DNA of 64,000 bases from Natranaeroarchaeum sp042663585. GTDB taxonomy: Archaea > Halobacteriota > Halobacteria > Halobacteriales > Natronoarchaeaceae. Below are positions 52,355 to 62,477 of the stretch, in pieces (within the stretch, counting starts at the first letter, position 1; each line of letters opens with the position of its first letter). The translations under genes were made by a program, and so were the position numbers. The notes beneath the pieces are model-generated. The model was given only the letters and a program-made list of their open reading frames with translations, was not told the origin of the DNA and did no database searches. The stretch is taken from positions 1,116,001 through 1,180,000 of the forward strand of contig NZ_JBHTAN010000006.1 of assembly GCF_042663585.1 (NCBI RefSeq). Direction: 5' to 3'.

Positions 52355-53923
52355 ATGAGCGAAGAACAAACTGACTCATCTGGTAAGCAAGCGAATGCGA
52401 AGGATAACATCTCACTCTGCCGGCGTTCGTATCTCAAGGCAACTGCCGGGGGAGCTGCGTTGATTGCTACAGGTAGTATGGTCTCGGCTGAAACTCAGTA
52501 TGATATAATTAACGTATCGTCAGGAGAAACCTACCGCAAGCATTTAGGCGACGAAGAATCCTTGGAAAACGTTCTGATCGACATTTCGGCTCAAGGTGCG
52601 GAATACGACATTTCTGCATCAGGTAACGATTGGTCGATCCGCAATGTCGGCATTCGTGGTCACTGGGATAGGACGACGAACACTGATCCGTTTCGTCTCC
52701 GTGTTCCTGATGACGACAAGACAGGTGTCGTCGAGAACGTACATCTCGGGATCACCACTGAGTCCGATAGATCATACGGCGGTGGCCCATCAGGAATGTT
52801 TGTTTGGCGAGATCATGCTGGCCATATCGATATCCGTGGCTGTTACCTTAACGATTATCAGGATAACGGCATCTATGCAAGCGCGCCAGGAAACCCGAAT
52901 AGCCATCCATTTCCCGGATCAGGTGGGACTGTTCGGATCGAAGACTGTTATGCTCACGAATGTGGCACCTCAAACTTCCGTCTGGGGACGGACGGATCAA
53001 GCATCCACAACAGCGTCTCCGTTGGAGGGTGGCGCGGCATCTGGGCGTTCATAGAGGAGACTGATATTTACGACTCAGATATCCTCAACTCCGAATCCGG
53101 TGATATAGCGTTGGGCGATGGAAATTACGTCGAGAGTGACACTGCCGAGGTAGCTCTAAACAATAGCCGATGGGGTACTGAGGTCGCACACGGGGGGGCA
53201 ACGACCGACAACATACACGCAACATCGGTTGACACACCGCAAGATCGGCTTCCCGAGAACTGCCCTAGTAGTCCTGAAGAGGCCGCCTCCGGCGAGAGCA
53301 TCACGGAATCTGATTCTTACCTTCCCGAAGGCGACTTCGAGGTAGAAATCACGACGAATAGTAGTCTCGCGGAATACCTGATTGAAGTTGATGCCGACGA
53401 AGTCATCCCCGGTTCGGATACGAATAAAGACGAAGACGAGTATCAAGATCGTGCATTCGAAAGAAACGGTCGCTGGTATATCCATGGGTACACGGCGGGC
53501 GGTGTGGAAAGTTACCAGATCAAGGATGGACAGATACTTAGAATAGGCGACTTTGAGGAGTCTTCGATAGTTACTGTTGCCGGTCAGCGTTTAGATTTGG
53601 ATACTTTCGACTCGATCACAGAAGTTCCAAACAAAGAAACGGAAGACCGTGATGGAGATGATATCTTGGCAAAGAAGATAGTTGTCGATGGGAGTAACAA
53701 TGATGATGTTAGCAATTATACATTCAAGGTCACTGGTGAGGTCGAAAAAAATGACACGTTAACCCAAGTTGAGAATAGTACTGCCTGGGATGAGCTTCCA
53801 TCGGATATCTCTGACCAGCGTGTTATCGGGATTGTCGGAAACGGTAAGAACATGTATCGATACTCTGGAAATGTCACGGTGCTTCGGATTTCAGGCAATG
53901 CAACTGTGAGATTGGGAGAATAA
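52355..53923 (+). CDS. Tat-exported right-handed beta-helix surface protein
   Basis: The 522-residue protein has a Tat motif (CRRSYLKATAGG) near 23-34 ending in VSAE, likely a cleaved signal. Residues ~50-280 form short repeats with HIDIRGCYLNDYQDNGIYAS and TVRIEDCYAHECGTSNFRLG, the parallel beta-helix pattern of pectate-lyase-like proteins. A second beta-rich part follows (about 320-522). It may bind or cleave polysaccharide at the surface; no catalytic residues are certain. Base composition is lower in GC than in flanking housekeeping genes. Confidence 0.75.
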   Translation: MSEEQTDSSGKQANAKDNISLCRRSYLKATAGGAALIATGSMVSAETQYDIINVSSGETYRKHLGDEESLENVLIDISAQGAEYDISASGNDWSIRNVGIRGHWDRTTNTDPFRLRVPDDDKTGVVENVHLGITTESDRSYGGGPSGMFVWRDHAGHIDIRGCYLNDYQDNGIYASAPGNPNSHPFPGSGGTVRIEDCYAHECGTSNFRLGTDGSSIHNSVSVGGWRGIWAFIEETDIYDSDILNSESGDIALGDGNYVESDTAEVALNNSRWGTEVAHGGATTDNIHATSVDTPQDRLPENCPSSPEEAASGESITESDSYLPEGDFEVEITTNSSLAEYLIEVDADEVIPGSDTNKDEDEYQDRAFERNGRWYIHGYTAGGVESYQIKDGQILRIGDFEESSIVTVAGQRLDLDTFDSITEVPNKETEDRDGDDILAKKIVVDGSNNDDVSNYTFKVTGEVEKNDTLTQVENSTAWDELPSDISDQRVIGIVGNGKNMYRYSGNVTVLRISGNATVRLGE

Positions 53924-54139
53924 TGATTATGTGACTAGATGAGATAGGTAATAATCGATTATTAAAAGAACCAAAGGCCAAAGAGCACAGTTCACCAGCA
54001 AGTGAAGTTCTTCAGGTTATATATAATGTAACCAGAAGGATCTCGGAGAACAAGTGATAATATCAATGGTATATTTTCTGAGTAACTAATACAGAACAGC
54101 CGCACTTAGCAAAATAAAGATCCTTTCTTATATGATTTC

Positions 54140-55375
54140 CTATGATACCGGCGAACCTTTCATTGACAGTTCCATATCAACTATCGACTTGAGTTCGTCG
54201 GGATCGACTACTAAATCTGGACCTTCATACTCACATAGTAAGCAGCGATAGCGGTGATTGAGATGTTCTGAGAGAACGTAGTACGTTGGACGTACGTCGT
54301 TCGACCGGAAGAGTTCGATGACGGTGGTATCTGTAGCATAGATAAGGTCCGTAAGTCCTGCCCCGTGGGGAGCCACAATCAAGTCTGCCTGCGCGAATAA
54401 CTGAATGTTCTCGGCAACGCTGTTCTCTGAGAGTACATACTTTTCAAATCCCCGATTTTCGAGGATATCAGTTATCTCGTCTTCATTAACAACCTGGCGG
54501 CGGGGAGCATCTTCACGAGAAATATATATACGCTTTGATAAGTTCTCCGTTATGTCAAGTTCTCTATCTGCGACTGCTGTTCGCATACGGTCGCGGAGCC
54601 ACTGGACTGCAACCGGTGATACTGTTCCCAAATTGTACTCGCGTCGCATCGAGGGTACAACCAACCGGTCGACTGACTTCGTCCGTTGATCCCACTTGAT
54701 AAGATCGTCTTCTTCATACCCAAGAAGTTCTAATGTTTCTAGTTGAAAACGGTTCGGGTCAGGACCGACAATGAGTTTCGGTTGGTGACCAGTTCTATCG
54801 GTGTATTTTTCGACACCCTCGAGTCTGTTCAGGGTCTCAACCGTCCAATGATAATATCCGTCGTTCCATCGATTATAAAGCAATACTGCACTCCCGATGG
54901 ACCCGGAGTCCCCCTCGGTGCGGCCCTCCAGAGGATTGGAAACAAATTCCCGTGCAGAACTCATAATATTTAGCGTTAGTACCTCCGGACTAACAATTGC
55001 CTCCATAACGATATTGTTATTGTCGTCTACCGGGATCGGATATGCGCCAAAAAGGTTGGCATCTTGGAGCACCCCTACGAACGGTTGACTAATCGTATAT
55101 GTGCCGACACGTTTGCCGATCGTTTCTACGTGATCTTCCCCGGCTGGAAGATCGATCTCTATCTTTCGCTTACGATCATAGTATTCGATAGACCGATTAG
55201 TTTGAAACCGCTGTTCCATCTCTTTTCGATCGAGTACAAGCGGCGATATCGCGTCTACAAACCTGTATGCTGCTGGGTGATAAAAGGAAAGAAGAACGTT
55301 TCTTCCGGCCCACTTTCCAGCCTTGAGTACGCCTTCGTCGCGGTGTACTGATCTAAATTCTTCAATTACACCCAT
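54140..55375 (-). CDS. Family 61 glycosyltransferase (DUF563)
   Basis: The 411-residue enzyme has LLYNRWNDGYYHWTVETLNRL, RIYISREDAPRRQVVNEDEI, and APHGAGLTDLIYATDTTVIELF, the GT61 signature set. Members add xylose, GlcNAc or other sugars in glycoproteins and polysaccharides. It probably extends the surface glycan. The ATG at 55375 opens MGVIEEFRSVHRDEG. It is the first of two minus-strand genes here (with the flippase), separated from the flippase by an AT-rich gap. Confidence 0.88.
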   Translation of the reverse strand: MGVIEEFRSVHRDEGVLKAGKWAGRNVLLSFYHPAAYRFVDAISPLVLDRKEMEQRFQTNRSIEYYDRKRKIEIDLPAGEDHVETIGKRVGTYTISQPFVGVLQDANLFGAYPIPVDDNNNIVMEAIVSPEVLTLNIMSSAREFVSNPLEGRTEGDSGSIGSAVLLYNRWNDGYYHWTVETLNRLEGVEKYTDRTGHQPKLIVGPDPNRFQLETLELLGYEEDDLIKWDQRTKSVDRLVVPSMRREYNLGTVSPVAVQWLRDRMRTAVADRELDITENLSKRIYISREDAPRRQVVNEDEITDILENRGFEKYVLSENSVAENIQLFAQADLIVAPHGAGLTDLIYATDTTVIELFRSNDVRPTYYVLSEHLNHRYRCLLCEYEGPDLVVDPDELKSIVDMELSMKGSPVS

Positions 55376-55963
55376 ATTGAATCACCTATTTATGAGTCAC
55401 TATTAGTTAATCATAAGTATAGACTTCCTTCGTATGGGCTACAACTTTTTCTATTTAAATAAATATAATATCAAATAGATATACTACAAAACTATTTGGA
55501 GACAGTTCTTGGTCACGCCCCTAAGTTTCTACCTCCTCGCTTGAGGTAGTTCAAAAACTCAATGGGATTGGTGACTCAAGTTACTACTCCTATATTTGCG
55601 TCCTACGTCGACTTGAAAATAGCGAACAAAGTAATTATGAGTTGACAGTCGAACTTGGCTGCAAGTCGATGATCCGGTGACGTCGACGGACCGGTACGGA
55701 TAACGCTCTATATGAGGGCAACGGGTTTGATTACGCCTCGTTTATATAGATATTCATAGGTAATATGAACAGCTTTTGAATCCGTGTTTTTAGCCATATT
55801 GGAATGTGAAATATAGTTTCGGATCATGAGATACAGAATAGATTTTTTTGAATAACAACGCCAATGTTTTTGTGATATCATAGACTCATAAATACACCAT
55901 ATTATAACATTTCTTATATGTGAGTAAAGAAAGGATAGTATCATTCATAAATAATTATAATGA
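55376..55963. other. AT-rich intergenic gap between GT61 and flippase
   Basis: No gene I can support. A minus-strand frame (55708-55944) is isoleucine/tyrosine-rich and looks like non-coding AT-rich DNA. Confidence 0.55.
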
Positions 55964-57442
55964 TTATGAAGAGCGGCTCAGATATGTAATAGCTTCTTGT
56001 ATGTCAAGTAAACCACTGACAGAGGCCAACCCCGCCCATATCAGGACGCCAAATAAAATGATTGCTCCTAATGATAGATAGCCAGAGACGTATGGAAGGA
56101 GGAGGACAACAGCGCCACCCATTATTGCTGAAATAATTGTAGTTCCGCCGACCATTTTCGTCAAATACCCAATTCTAAGTGGCAATTCGATGTACATTAT
56201 ATATACGTTCAAGATAGTGTAGATGCCGTATGTAATAACGGTTGCACCTGCTGCTCCGACGACACCTATGGTCGGTATAAGTATGATGTTCAGTCCGAAA
56301 TTTGCGATAGAAGTAGTTCCTTTCGCAACAGCACGGTATCGTGCGCGCCCAAGATAATCAATGCCCTGTGTGGTTACGCCAGTCACTGCTTGGAACAAGA
56401 GGAAAACGCTGAGTATTTGTATAACTGGAACTGCGCCAAGATACGCCCTGCCAAAAATAAGGAGGATCATCGGTTTCGCAACTGCCATCAACCCAACTGA
56501 AGCAGGAATGTACAGTAGCAGTACGTACTGAAGCGTTAACTCGTAGACCCTCGCAGCCTGATCGAGACTGTTGTTGGCTTTCTGTTCGCCGTACGTCGGT
56601 GAGACAGCAAAACCAATGGATCCTGCGGGGGCACGGATAAATTCGGTAATCTGTTTCCCCAGAGTATAGAATCCTACTGCGACAGGGTTCAAGAAGTAGC
56701 CAACCAAAATAATATCTACTCGTCCATCAATGACATTCGCACTGCGAGTCGCTGTCAGTGGAATGCTATACTCGACGATTCGTTTCCCAAGTCCGTTCTC
56801 ACAAGCAGCATCCATGTCGAAATTCCGATAGAACCGGACGTAAAGAATGGTCAGCCCAACTGCTGCAGTGACACCTGCACTTAGGACATATCCGAGCAAT
56901 GCTCCAACTACTTTCCAACCGAAAGTCACAAAAACGACAACAAAGAGCACCTTGCTCACACTGCTAATAGTCTTTATTATAGCGCTGTACTCAACCGCAT
57001 TGAAGCCCTGAAAAATAGCAGAACTGAACTGTTGGAGAGATTTAAATGTAATAAATCCAGTGCCGATCAAGAGCAGTAATTCTAGTTTCTGGTCATTTAG
57101 CAGTTCTGCGATCATGCCTCGACCTGCAATTATTGCAATACAAACAATTCCAATTAAAACCAGACGATATTTTAGCGACATTTTTAAAATATTCGTTATC
57201 TGAGATGGATCCGATTCTTTATATTCGGTAACGTACCGTGCTGCCGATCGGGCTATCCCTAAATCCGCGAATAGTTGGGCAAGATTGATGATTGCGATAG
57301 CGAGAAATAGCCTTCCGTACCCGCCCGGCTCCAACAGGTAGTTCGCGAGGAGAATAATCAATATCCCGTTGGCTACAATGTGGATTACTCGCGCAATGAG
57401 TGATGCCTTCATTCCCCGTAATAGCTTGGATGAGAGAGCCAT
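55964..57442 (-). CDS. Polysaccharide flippase (Wzx/MATE-like)
   Basis: The 492-residue protein has about 14 membrane helices with short polar loops and the MOP-superfamily pattern. It starts LLRGMKASLIARVIHIVANG, with LNPVAVGFYTLGKQITEFIR and AGATVITYGIYTILNVYIMY later. It probably flips a lipid-linked oligosaccharide across the membrane for protein or lipid glycosylation. It closes the glycan region. The minus-strand ATG at 57442 is preceded by an 820-base gene-free stretch. Confidence 0.9.
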   Translation of the reverse strand: MALSSKLLRGMKASLIARVIHIVANGILIILLANYLLEPGGYGRLFLAIAIINLAQLFADLGIARSAARYVTEYKESDPSQITNILKMSLKYRLVLIGIVCIAIIAGRGMIAELLNDQKLELLLLIGTGFITFKSLQQFSSAIFQGFNAVEYSAIIKTISSVSKVLFVVVFVTFGWKVVGALLGYVLSAGVTAAVGLTILYVRFYRNFDMDAACENGLGKRIVEYSIPLTATRSANVIDGRVDIILVGYFLNPVAVGFYTLGKQITEFIRAPAGSIGFAVSPTYGEQKANNSLDQAARVYELTLQYVLLLYIPASVGLMAVAKPMILLIFGRAYLGAVPVIQILSVFLLFQAVTGVTTQGIDYLGRARYRAVAKGTTSIANFGLNIILIPTIGVVGAAGATVITYGIYTILNVYIMYIELPLRIGYLTKMVGGTTIISAIMGGAVVLLLPYVSGYLSLGAIILFGVLIWAGLASVSGLLDIQEAITYLSRSS

Positions 57443-58263
57443 TCTGTATTATAGAGATGGTGTCCGGGGCACAGGATATTCATACACTTTGTAAAATTTG
57501 CAAGTAGAAACTCGAAGCAGACTGGTGCTCGTCATTCAAATTGAAATAGCTCCATGCCTAACTTTGTTATACATCTTATTCGATTACTGTTGCTCACATA
57601 GTATTCCGTATAGAGGGCCCAAATCGGGCATATCCGACTCAGAACCACTCTTTCAGAGGAATATTCGGTTTGTAAAATAAGTAGTCCCAGGAGATGTAGG
57701 TTGTAATATTTGGCGTCCTTGCCAACGACAGACTAGCGACGTGGTTTTGAATTTTGAGTGGCACCGACGACCGTTATACCGTCCAGCGTTTGCGCCCAGT
57801 TCCGGTTTAGTAACTTGTAAGCGATCACCTTGGGATCGGCGTTACGAGAGAGCCTTCTTTACTGTTGAATTACGGTCTACAAGTGTCGATATCGCATGTT
57901 GATTATTAAAAAGTAGTTTCTATATGCAAGTAGCTTGTTTCGTCGTTGGAACTCTCGAGCAACGCCACACTGAATAGGATGCGACCATCGCAATGCTGTG
58001 GTGATCCCGCGTAGCACGTAATATCGGTGGAAATCTTAGATATCGACAGACGGTATAGCCGTCTAGGTCCTCCTCAATCCGAACCGAGATTGAAGCCGGA
58101 TCCTCAGACCGTCTTCGTTCTATTAGATGTAATCAGATGCCCAAAATTGGCATAGTGTATCTACATTCCTATCGAAGGTTGCGTAACAGTATGAGATCCA
58201 TTACAAAACGGATCTATGAGTTCCTTTTATACGAAAGTTCGCTAATCGGACCTAAAAGGAATA
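57443..58263. other. Gene-free stretch with a possible coding remnant
   Basis: No intact gene. On the minus strand 57733-57858 is open between stops and reads ADPKVIAYKLLNRNWAQTLD then ITVVGATQNSKPRR before a TAG. It looks protein-like but has no start and no recognised family. The right end holds the promoter of the next gene (TTTTATAC at 58224-58231). Confidence 0.45.
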
Positions 58264-59367
58264 ATGATTATAGATAAAACTGGACTATCCACATATCTTG
58301 GGATATGCATCGCACTGGCCGCAATACTGTCTCTCACAGTCGCTCCCGTCGCGGGGGGGATCAGTCTACAGCAACAGGACGACGATACCCCGCAGAACTA
58401 CTCCGTCATCCAGGGCGGCGAGTGTACGACGATTACGTCGTTCGGAGACGGATCCGAATCGGTCGAGGAGTTCTACGACTATCGAACGCCGTACACCCAA
58501 CAGAGCAGTTACACCTACAGTTCCTTCGGAACGACCCAGTTTCAACAGGACAACACCAGCATCCTCTTTCTCTACGAGGGGGCAGAAGGGACCAGCCTCG
58601 TCCTCGTCAACGGTCATCTCAACGGTGATTCTGCGGGCGGCGCTCTCACGATGGAGATAGACGGTCTTCCCGAGGAGGGAGCGTGGGTCATCGAGGACGA
58701 TAACTACGAGGGACAGTTCGACGAGTTCGACCACGCTGCGACGTCGAGTCGAATCACGTGGGCATGGACTGAGAACCGGACCGACGGCGGGGTGTTCCAG
58801 GGGGGACTCGAAGACGATTTCGAGATAACGGTCGATCCAGCGTTCAACGACGACGCTGACTTTCGGGTGTATCAGGGCGATATTACCGAGTGGCAGGCCC
58901 TCTCGGATACCGGAGACAACATCGAACGGACCGCTCTCGACTTCCAGCAGATAACGATTCTCCCCGGGACGTGTTCTTCGTTTGCGGTGTCCGAACTGAG
59001 CGCACCGAACGAGGTAGACAGTAACGAGGAGTTCGAGGCCAGTGCAACCGTCCTGAACGATGGTAACGCCGAGAGCACGTTCACCGTTCCATTCAGGGTT
59101 GACGGCGAGGTCGTTGAGGAAGCAACGACCACGCTCGAACCGGGCGAAGAAGCCGATGTGGCAGCGACGATGCGGTGGGCAGGGGACGGTACGCACACGA
59201 TCGAGGCCGGTGATAGGACGGCCGAAGTGACGATTATCGACCCGAAACCCCCGTCTGAAAACGGTGGGGAAGGACCCGGAGACAGCGGGCAATCAGGCGG
59301 ATTTACGTATGCTGCTGCGATCGCTGCACTCGCCATAGCGATGGTATTCTGGCGTCGACATCGGTGA
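58264..59367 (+). CDS. Surface protein with signal peptide, CARDB domain and C-terminal helix
   Basis: The 367-residue protein has a secretion signal (LGICIALAAILSLTVAPVAG), a ~200-residue unique beta-rich domain, a CARDB-type domain (about 240-325) and a final Gly/Ser-rich spacer. The C-terminal FTYAAAIAALAIAMVF helix ends in WRRHR. CARDB pattern: ELSAPNEVDSNEEFEASATV and LEPGEEADVAATMRWAGDGT. The tail lacks a PGF motif, so it is probably a plain membrane anchor. Function unknown; it resembles many haloarchaeal surface proteins. Confidence 0.75.
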   Translation: MIIDKTGLSTYLGICIALAAILSLTVAPVAGGISLQQQDDDTPQNYSVIQGGECTTITSFGDGSESVEEFYDYRTPYTQQSSYTYSSFGTTQFQQDNTSILFLYEGAEGTSLVLVNGHLNGDSAGGALTMEIDGLPEEGAWVIEDDNYEGQFDEFDHAATSSRITWAWTENRTDGGVFQGGLEDDFEITVDPAFNDDADFRVYQGDITEWQALSDTGDNIERTALDFQQITILPGTCSSFAVSELSAPNEVDSNEEFEASATVLNDGNAESTFTVPFRVDGEVVEEATTTLEPGEEADVAATMRWAGDGTHTIEAGDRTAEVTIIDPKPPSENGGEGPGDSGQSGGFTYAAAIAALAIAMVFWRRHR

Positions 59368-59531
59368 GCGTGCCGCTTCTCAGCGTCGCGTCCGTAACAT
59401 CTCACGCTCTTTCAAACGTACTGAGACGGTCGACAAAAAAACGCCAGAGAACGAGCGTCGATGGATGATCCATCCTGTGAACTCCAGTGTACAGCGTCAG
59501 TATTATCTGCGTACCCGTGTTATGAACCCCT

Positions 59532-59900
59532 ATGAGTACTGAAACGGCATCGAACGACGACGGTTCGGGAACCGTCAGGGTGACAGAGGCCGCCGCGGAA
59601 GAGGCTCTGTCGCTCCTCGAATCGGAGGGGCTTGACAACGGGGTGGCGGGACTTCGACTGTTCGTCCAGCAGGGCGGGTGCGCTGGCCTTTCGTACGGGA
59701 TGCGCTTCGACGACGAACCGGACGACGACGACACGATCACCGAGCACAACGGCTTGCGCGTATTCGTGGATCCGGCTAGTCAGAACTACATCGAAGGCAG
59801 CGTCGTCGACTACGAGAGCGGGTTGCAGGCGGAAGGGTTCCACGTCGAGAACCCCAACGTGGTCAGCGAGTGTGGCTGTGGTGAGTCGTTCCGAACCTGA
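59532..59900 (+). CDS. A-type iron-sulfur cluster carrier (HesB/IscA/ErpA family)
   Basis: The 122-residue protein delivers Fe-S clusters to apoproteins. The three ligand cysteines are Cys50 (QQGGCAGLSYG), Cys114 and Cys116 (SECGCGESF). A 15-residue acidic N-terminal extension is typical of haloarchaea. Length and motifs place it in the A-type carrier family. It is convergent with dodecin, whose stop codon abuts its own. Confidence 0.95.
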   Translation: MSTETASNDDGSGTVRVTEAAAEEALSLLESEGLDNGVAGLRLFVQQGGCAGLSYGMRFDDEPDDDDTITEHNGLRVFVDPASQNYIEGSVVDYESGLQAEGFHVENPNVVSECGCGESFRT

Positions 59901-60101
59901 TCAGTCTTCGAGTTCGAACGCGATGTCGACCTCTGCCTGATACTCGCGGCCCTCCACGGACGCGACCTCGACGCCGAGATTGTCGACTTCCACCCAGTGA
60001 ATGTTTTCTAGCGTCTGTTCGGCCCGGTCGACTGCGTTGTCAGCCGCATCCTCGAAACTGTCCTGACTCGTGCCGATCATCGTGATCTTTTTGAATACCA
60101 T
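59901..60101 (-). CDS. Dodecin (flavin-binding dodecamer)
   Basis: The 66-residue protein matches haloarchaeal dodecin, which stores riboflavin as paired molecules stacked between tryptophans. Trp36 in ENIHWVEVDNLGVEVA is the flavin-stacking residue. The surrounding strands VFKKITMIGTS and YQAEVDIAFELED are family-typical. The ATG at 60101 is followed upstream by a perfect palindrome that could control it. Confidence 0.95.
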   Translation of the reverse strand: MVFKKITMIGTSQDSFEDAADNAVDRAEQTLENIHWVEVDNLGVEVASVEGREYQAEVDIAFELED

Positions 60102-60105
60102 GATA

Positions 60106-60120
60106 ACGTACCTCGTACGT
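60106..60120. promoter_or_regulatory. Palindrome upstream of dodecin (candidate operator)
   Basis: ACGTAC-CTC-GTACGT is a perfect 6-3-6 inverted repeat five bases before the dodecin ATG. A TATA-like TTTTAA lies further upstream on the minus strand near 60140-60146. Its place downstream of the promoter fits a repressor site. Confidence 0.45.
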
Positions 60121-60231
60121 GTATTTTTGCCGAGGTCACTTAAAATGCGCCCGCGGATCGTCGCGGACCACGCTCGGTAGAACGTGTGAGTCAGTCGAGC
60201 GGCCAGGTGCGGCGGGCAGGAGAATGGCCGG

Positions 60232-61989
60232 TTACTGCTGGGTTAGCAGGTCTCCTTCCCCGTCGTACCGGAACCCCGCGTCGCGAAACAGCGATCTGGC
60301 CAGTTGTGGGTCAGCCTGTCCATCCTCGCCCGGGAACGGGCCGAGCATGCTCTCGCCCGTCCACTCGAACTCCTCGGTGAGATATTTGGTCCGCTGAAGC
60401 GGCGTGTTCGACGGTATCGCGTATCCGTTTGCAACTTCCTCGGCGATATATTCCCGGTCGACGAGACGGCTGACGACCCGTCTGAAGCGGTGGTTTCCAA
60501 GCGGATGTCGACGAGTGTTGAACCCGATCAGGAAGAACTCGGTCCCTTCACCGAGGAGCACCTCGAGTTCCTCGAACTCCTCTTCGAGAGCATCCGTGTC
60601 CAGTACCGGTATCGAGGCCGCGGTAATATCTCGTTCGCCGCTGTCGATGGCGTCGAACGCGACGCCCGCGTTCGCAGCCACCTCGAAATCGACTTCCTCG
60701 AACGTCGATTCGGCGATCAGTGGCTCCAGCGTCTCGTCCGGATCCTCGATATCGAACAGGAAGTGATCGGCGTTGCGCGTCAGCGTTAATCCCTGTTCGT
60801 CCGTTGCCTCCTCGAAGACGAACGGACCGCTCCCGATCGGCTCTTCGTTGTCGATCTCAAGAGCTTCAGACTGATACGTTCGTATCCGTTCCGTGCGATC
60901 TTCCCACCTGTGCATCGGGAGAATCGGCACCGTCAACGCACGGCGTGCGACTTCGACACTCGTATCCTGGAACTCCAGAACGACTTCGGTGTTCGAGTGC
61001 GTGTCGACGTCGTCGACGAGCGAGCTACGACCGCGAAAGCGCATAGCGGGCACTGGATCTTCGGAATCGCTGAGAGTCGTATCCTGCAGGAACTCGTACG
61101 TGAACGAGATATCCGCGGTCGTCAACGGCGTGTCGTCGTGCCACTGGAGGGTCGGACGTAACTGGATGGTAGCGGTGACACTGGTGCCGGAGTCGGCCCA
61201 CGTAACGTCCTCGGCCAGCCATGGCGTCAAGTCGCCGTCGATCCGCTCGAAGAGCGGTTCGTAGATCAGGTCGAGGATCGCGTTGCCGGTCTCGTTTTCC
61301 GGAACGAGTGGGTTCCAGTTCGTCGTGGCGTTCGATCGGAGCAGGCTCACACGGAGGCTGTCGCGGTCAGGGTTTGCCCGTTCGAGGTTGAGATACGCGT
61401 GTCTCGTCGCCAGTCCGTTCGGTATCGACTCGGTCGAGAGGTCCCGTCGCGTGGCCGTCAGTCGGGACGGAAATCCGATGGTGGAAAACGGCTGTAGTTC
61501 GATCAACCGGCGCTGCAGGTCCTCGACCGTATCGGCTCGCTCGGCTCCCAGACTCCGGCGTTGCCGTTCGAGCAGGTCGTCGATAATCGGACTCGTGATG
61601 CCGTATGGGTTCTGCCAGCCGGGTTCTTCGGTGAATCGCGTATGCAACAGGGCCCGAAGTTCGTCCGGGTCGTCGATCAATGGATGTCGGCCCACGAAGA
61701 TGTCGAAATCGTGGTCGATCAACAGCGTACGGAGGGCTTGTTCGTCGTCCTGAGGGTCGAGCGTCGCGTCGATACCCGCATAATTTAGATTATCAGCGAG
61801 TTGGCGGGCAATCTGGACGCCGACAGCGTCGTCATCGGCAGGGAGGGTCATAACGTCGAGCGACAACTGGTTGGGGTCAGAACCGTCAAACACGTCGAGC
61901 ATACCCATACAACCGGCTGTCGAAGCCAGTGTAGCCGCTCCCGTTGCGGCCAGCAGCTCTCGACGATAGGTGGTGGAGGGGGGACCCAT
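60232..61989 (-). CDS. Tat lipoprotein, peptide-type ABC solute-binding protein
   Basis: The 585-residue protein has a Tat-like TYRRELLAATG signal and lipobox STAGCMG. The body is an SBP family 5 fold: DLTPWLAEDVTWADSGTSVT, LQWHDDTPLTTADISFTYEF and a later GSGPFVFEEATDEQGLTLTR. Such proteins capture peptides, nickel or oligosaccharides for an ABC importer. No permease or ATPase gene is adjacent, so it is an orphan or works with a transporter encoded elsewhere. The ATG at 61989 precedes the signal. Confidence 0.85.
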   Translation of the reverse strand: MGPPSTTYRRELLAATGAATLASTAGCMGMLDVFDGSDPNQLSLDVMTLPADDDAVGVQIARQLADNLNYAGIDATLDPQDDEQALRTLLIDHDFDIFVGRHPLIDDPDELRALLHTRFTEEPGWQNPYGITSPIIDDLLERQRRSLGAERADTVEDLQRRLIELQPFSTIGFPSRLTATRRDLSTESIPNGLATRHAYLNLERANPDRDSLRVSLLRSNATTNWNPLVPENETGNAILDLIYEPLFERIDGDLTPWLAEDVTWADSGTSVTATIQLRPTLQWHDDTPLTTADISFTYEFLQDTTLSDSEDPVPAMRFRGRSSLVDDVDTHSNTEVVLEFQDTSVEVARRALTVPILPMHRWEDRTERIRTYQSEALEIDNEEPIGSGPFVFEEATDEQGLTLTRNADHFLFDIEDPDETLEPLIAESTFEEVDFEVAANAGVAFDAIDSGERDITAASIPVLDTDALEEEFEELEVLLGEGTEFFLIGFNTRRHPLGNHRFRRVVSRLVDREYIAEEVANGYAIPSNTPLQRTKYLTEEFEWTGESMLGPFPGEDGQADPQLARSLFRDAGFRYDGEGDLLTQQ

Positions 61990-62105
61990 CTAATGAAGGT
62001 AGAGTGGTCCCCGACTTACAGTTTTCTCATCAGTCTGACTATGGGCCGCGAAGCTTGGCGCTCGAATAACCGGGGCTTGGGGGCTGAAAAAGAGCGTAGT
62101 GCGGT

Positions 62106-62420
62106 TCAGGCCGCTTCTGCGGCCGGTGGTGCGCGGACGACCTCGTAGTCGTCGTCCTCGACGGTGATGATGGCCCAGTCGTACTCGGGATTCGCACGCC
62201 GGATCCGGCGACGAACGTCTCTGACGCTGTGTTGATATGTTACGAAGCAGCGTAGAGATCCGGACGTCGGCGGCGACGTCGGTTCGGGCATCGGTGTGAC
62301 CTCCACGGCTTTCCACCCTCGTTCGGCCGTGAACTCGCTGCCACTTTCCGAGACTGTGTACCCGAGCTCTGCGAAGATTGACCTCGCTTCACTGGCGAGT
62401 GGGTTGTTAACGGTTCCCAT
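62106..62420 (-). CDS. Small conserved haloarchaeal protein (DUF7116-like)
   Basis: The 104-residue soluble protein has SEARSIFAELGYTVSESGSEF, then RCFVTYQHSVRDVRRRIRRA and YDWAIITVEDDDYEVVRAPP, forming a compact alpha/beta domain. I recognise it only as a haloarchaea-specific conserved protein; no function is known. It is one of two small minus-strand genes upstream of the nucleotidase-like gene. The name is tentative. Confidence 0.65.
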   Translation of the reverse strand: MGTVNNPLASEARSIFAELGYTVSESGSEFTAERGWKAVEVTPMPEPTSPPTSGSLRCFVTYQHSVRDVRRRIRRANPEYDWAIITVEDDDYEVVRAPPAAEAA

Positions 62421-62477
62421 TCGAGTTTAGCTAGCACGCCAATCATCATAAACCTACTGGCAAGGGGGGATCTCGGG

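Noticed and set aside
55708..55944. Minus-strand 78-codon frame in the AT-rich gap
   Set aside because: Ile/Tyr/Ser-rich composition typical of non-coding AT-rich DNA; no motif or promoter spacing.
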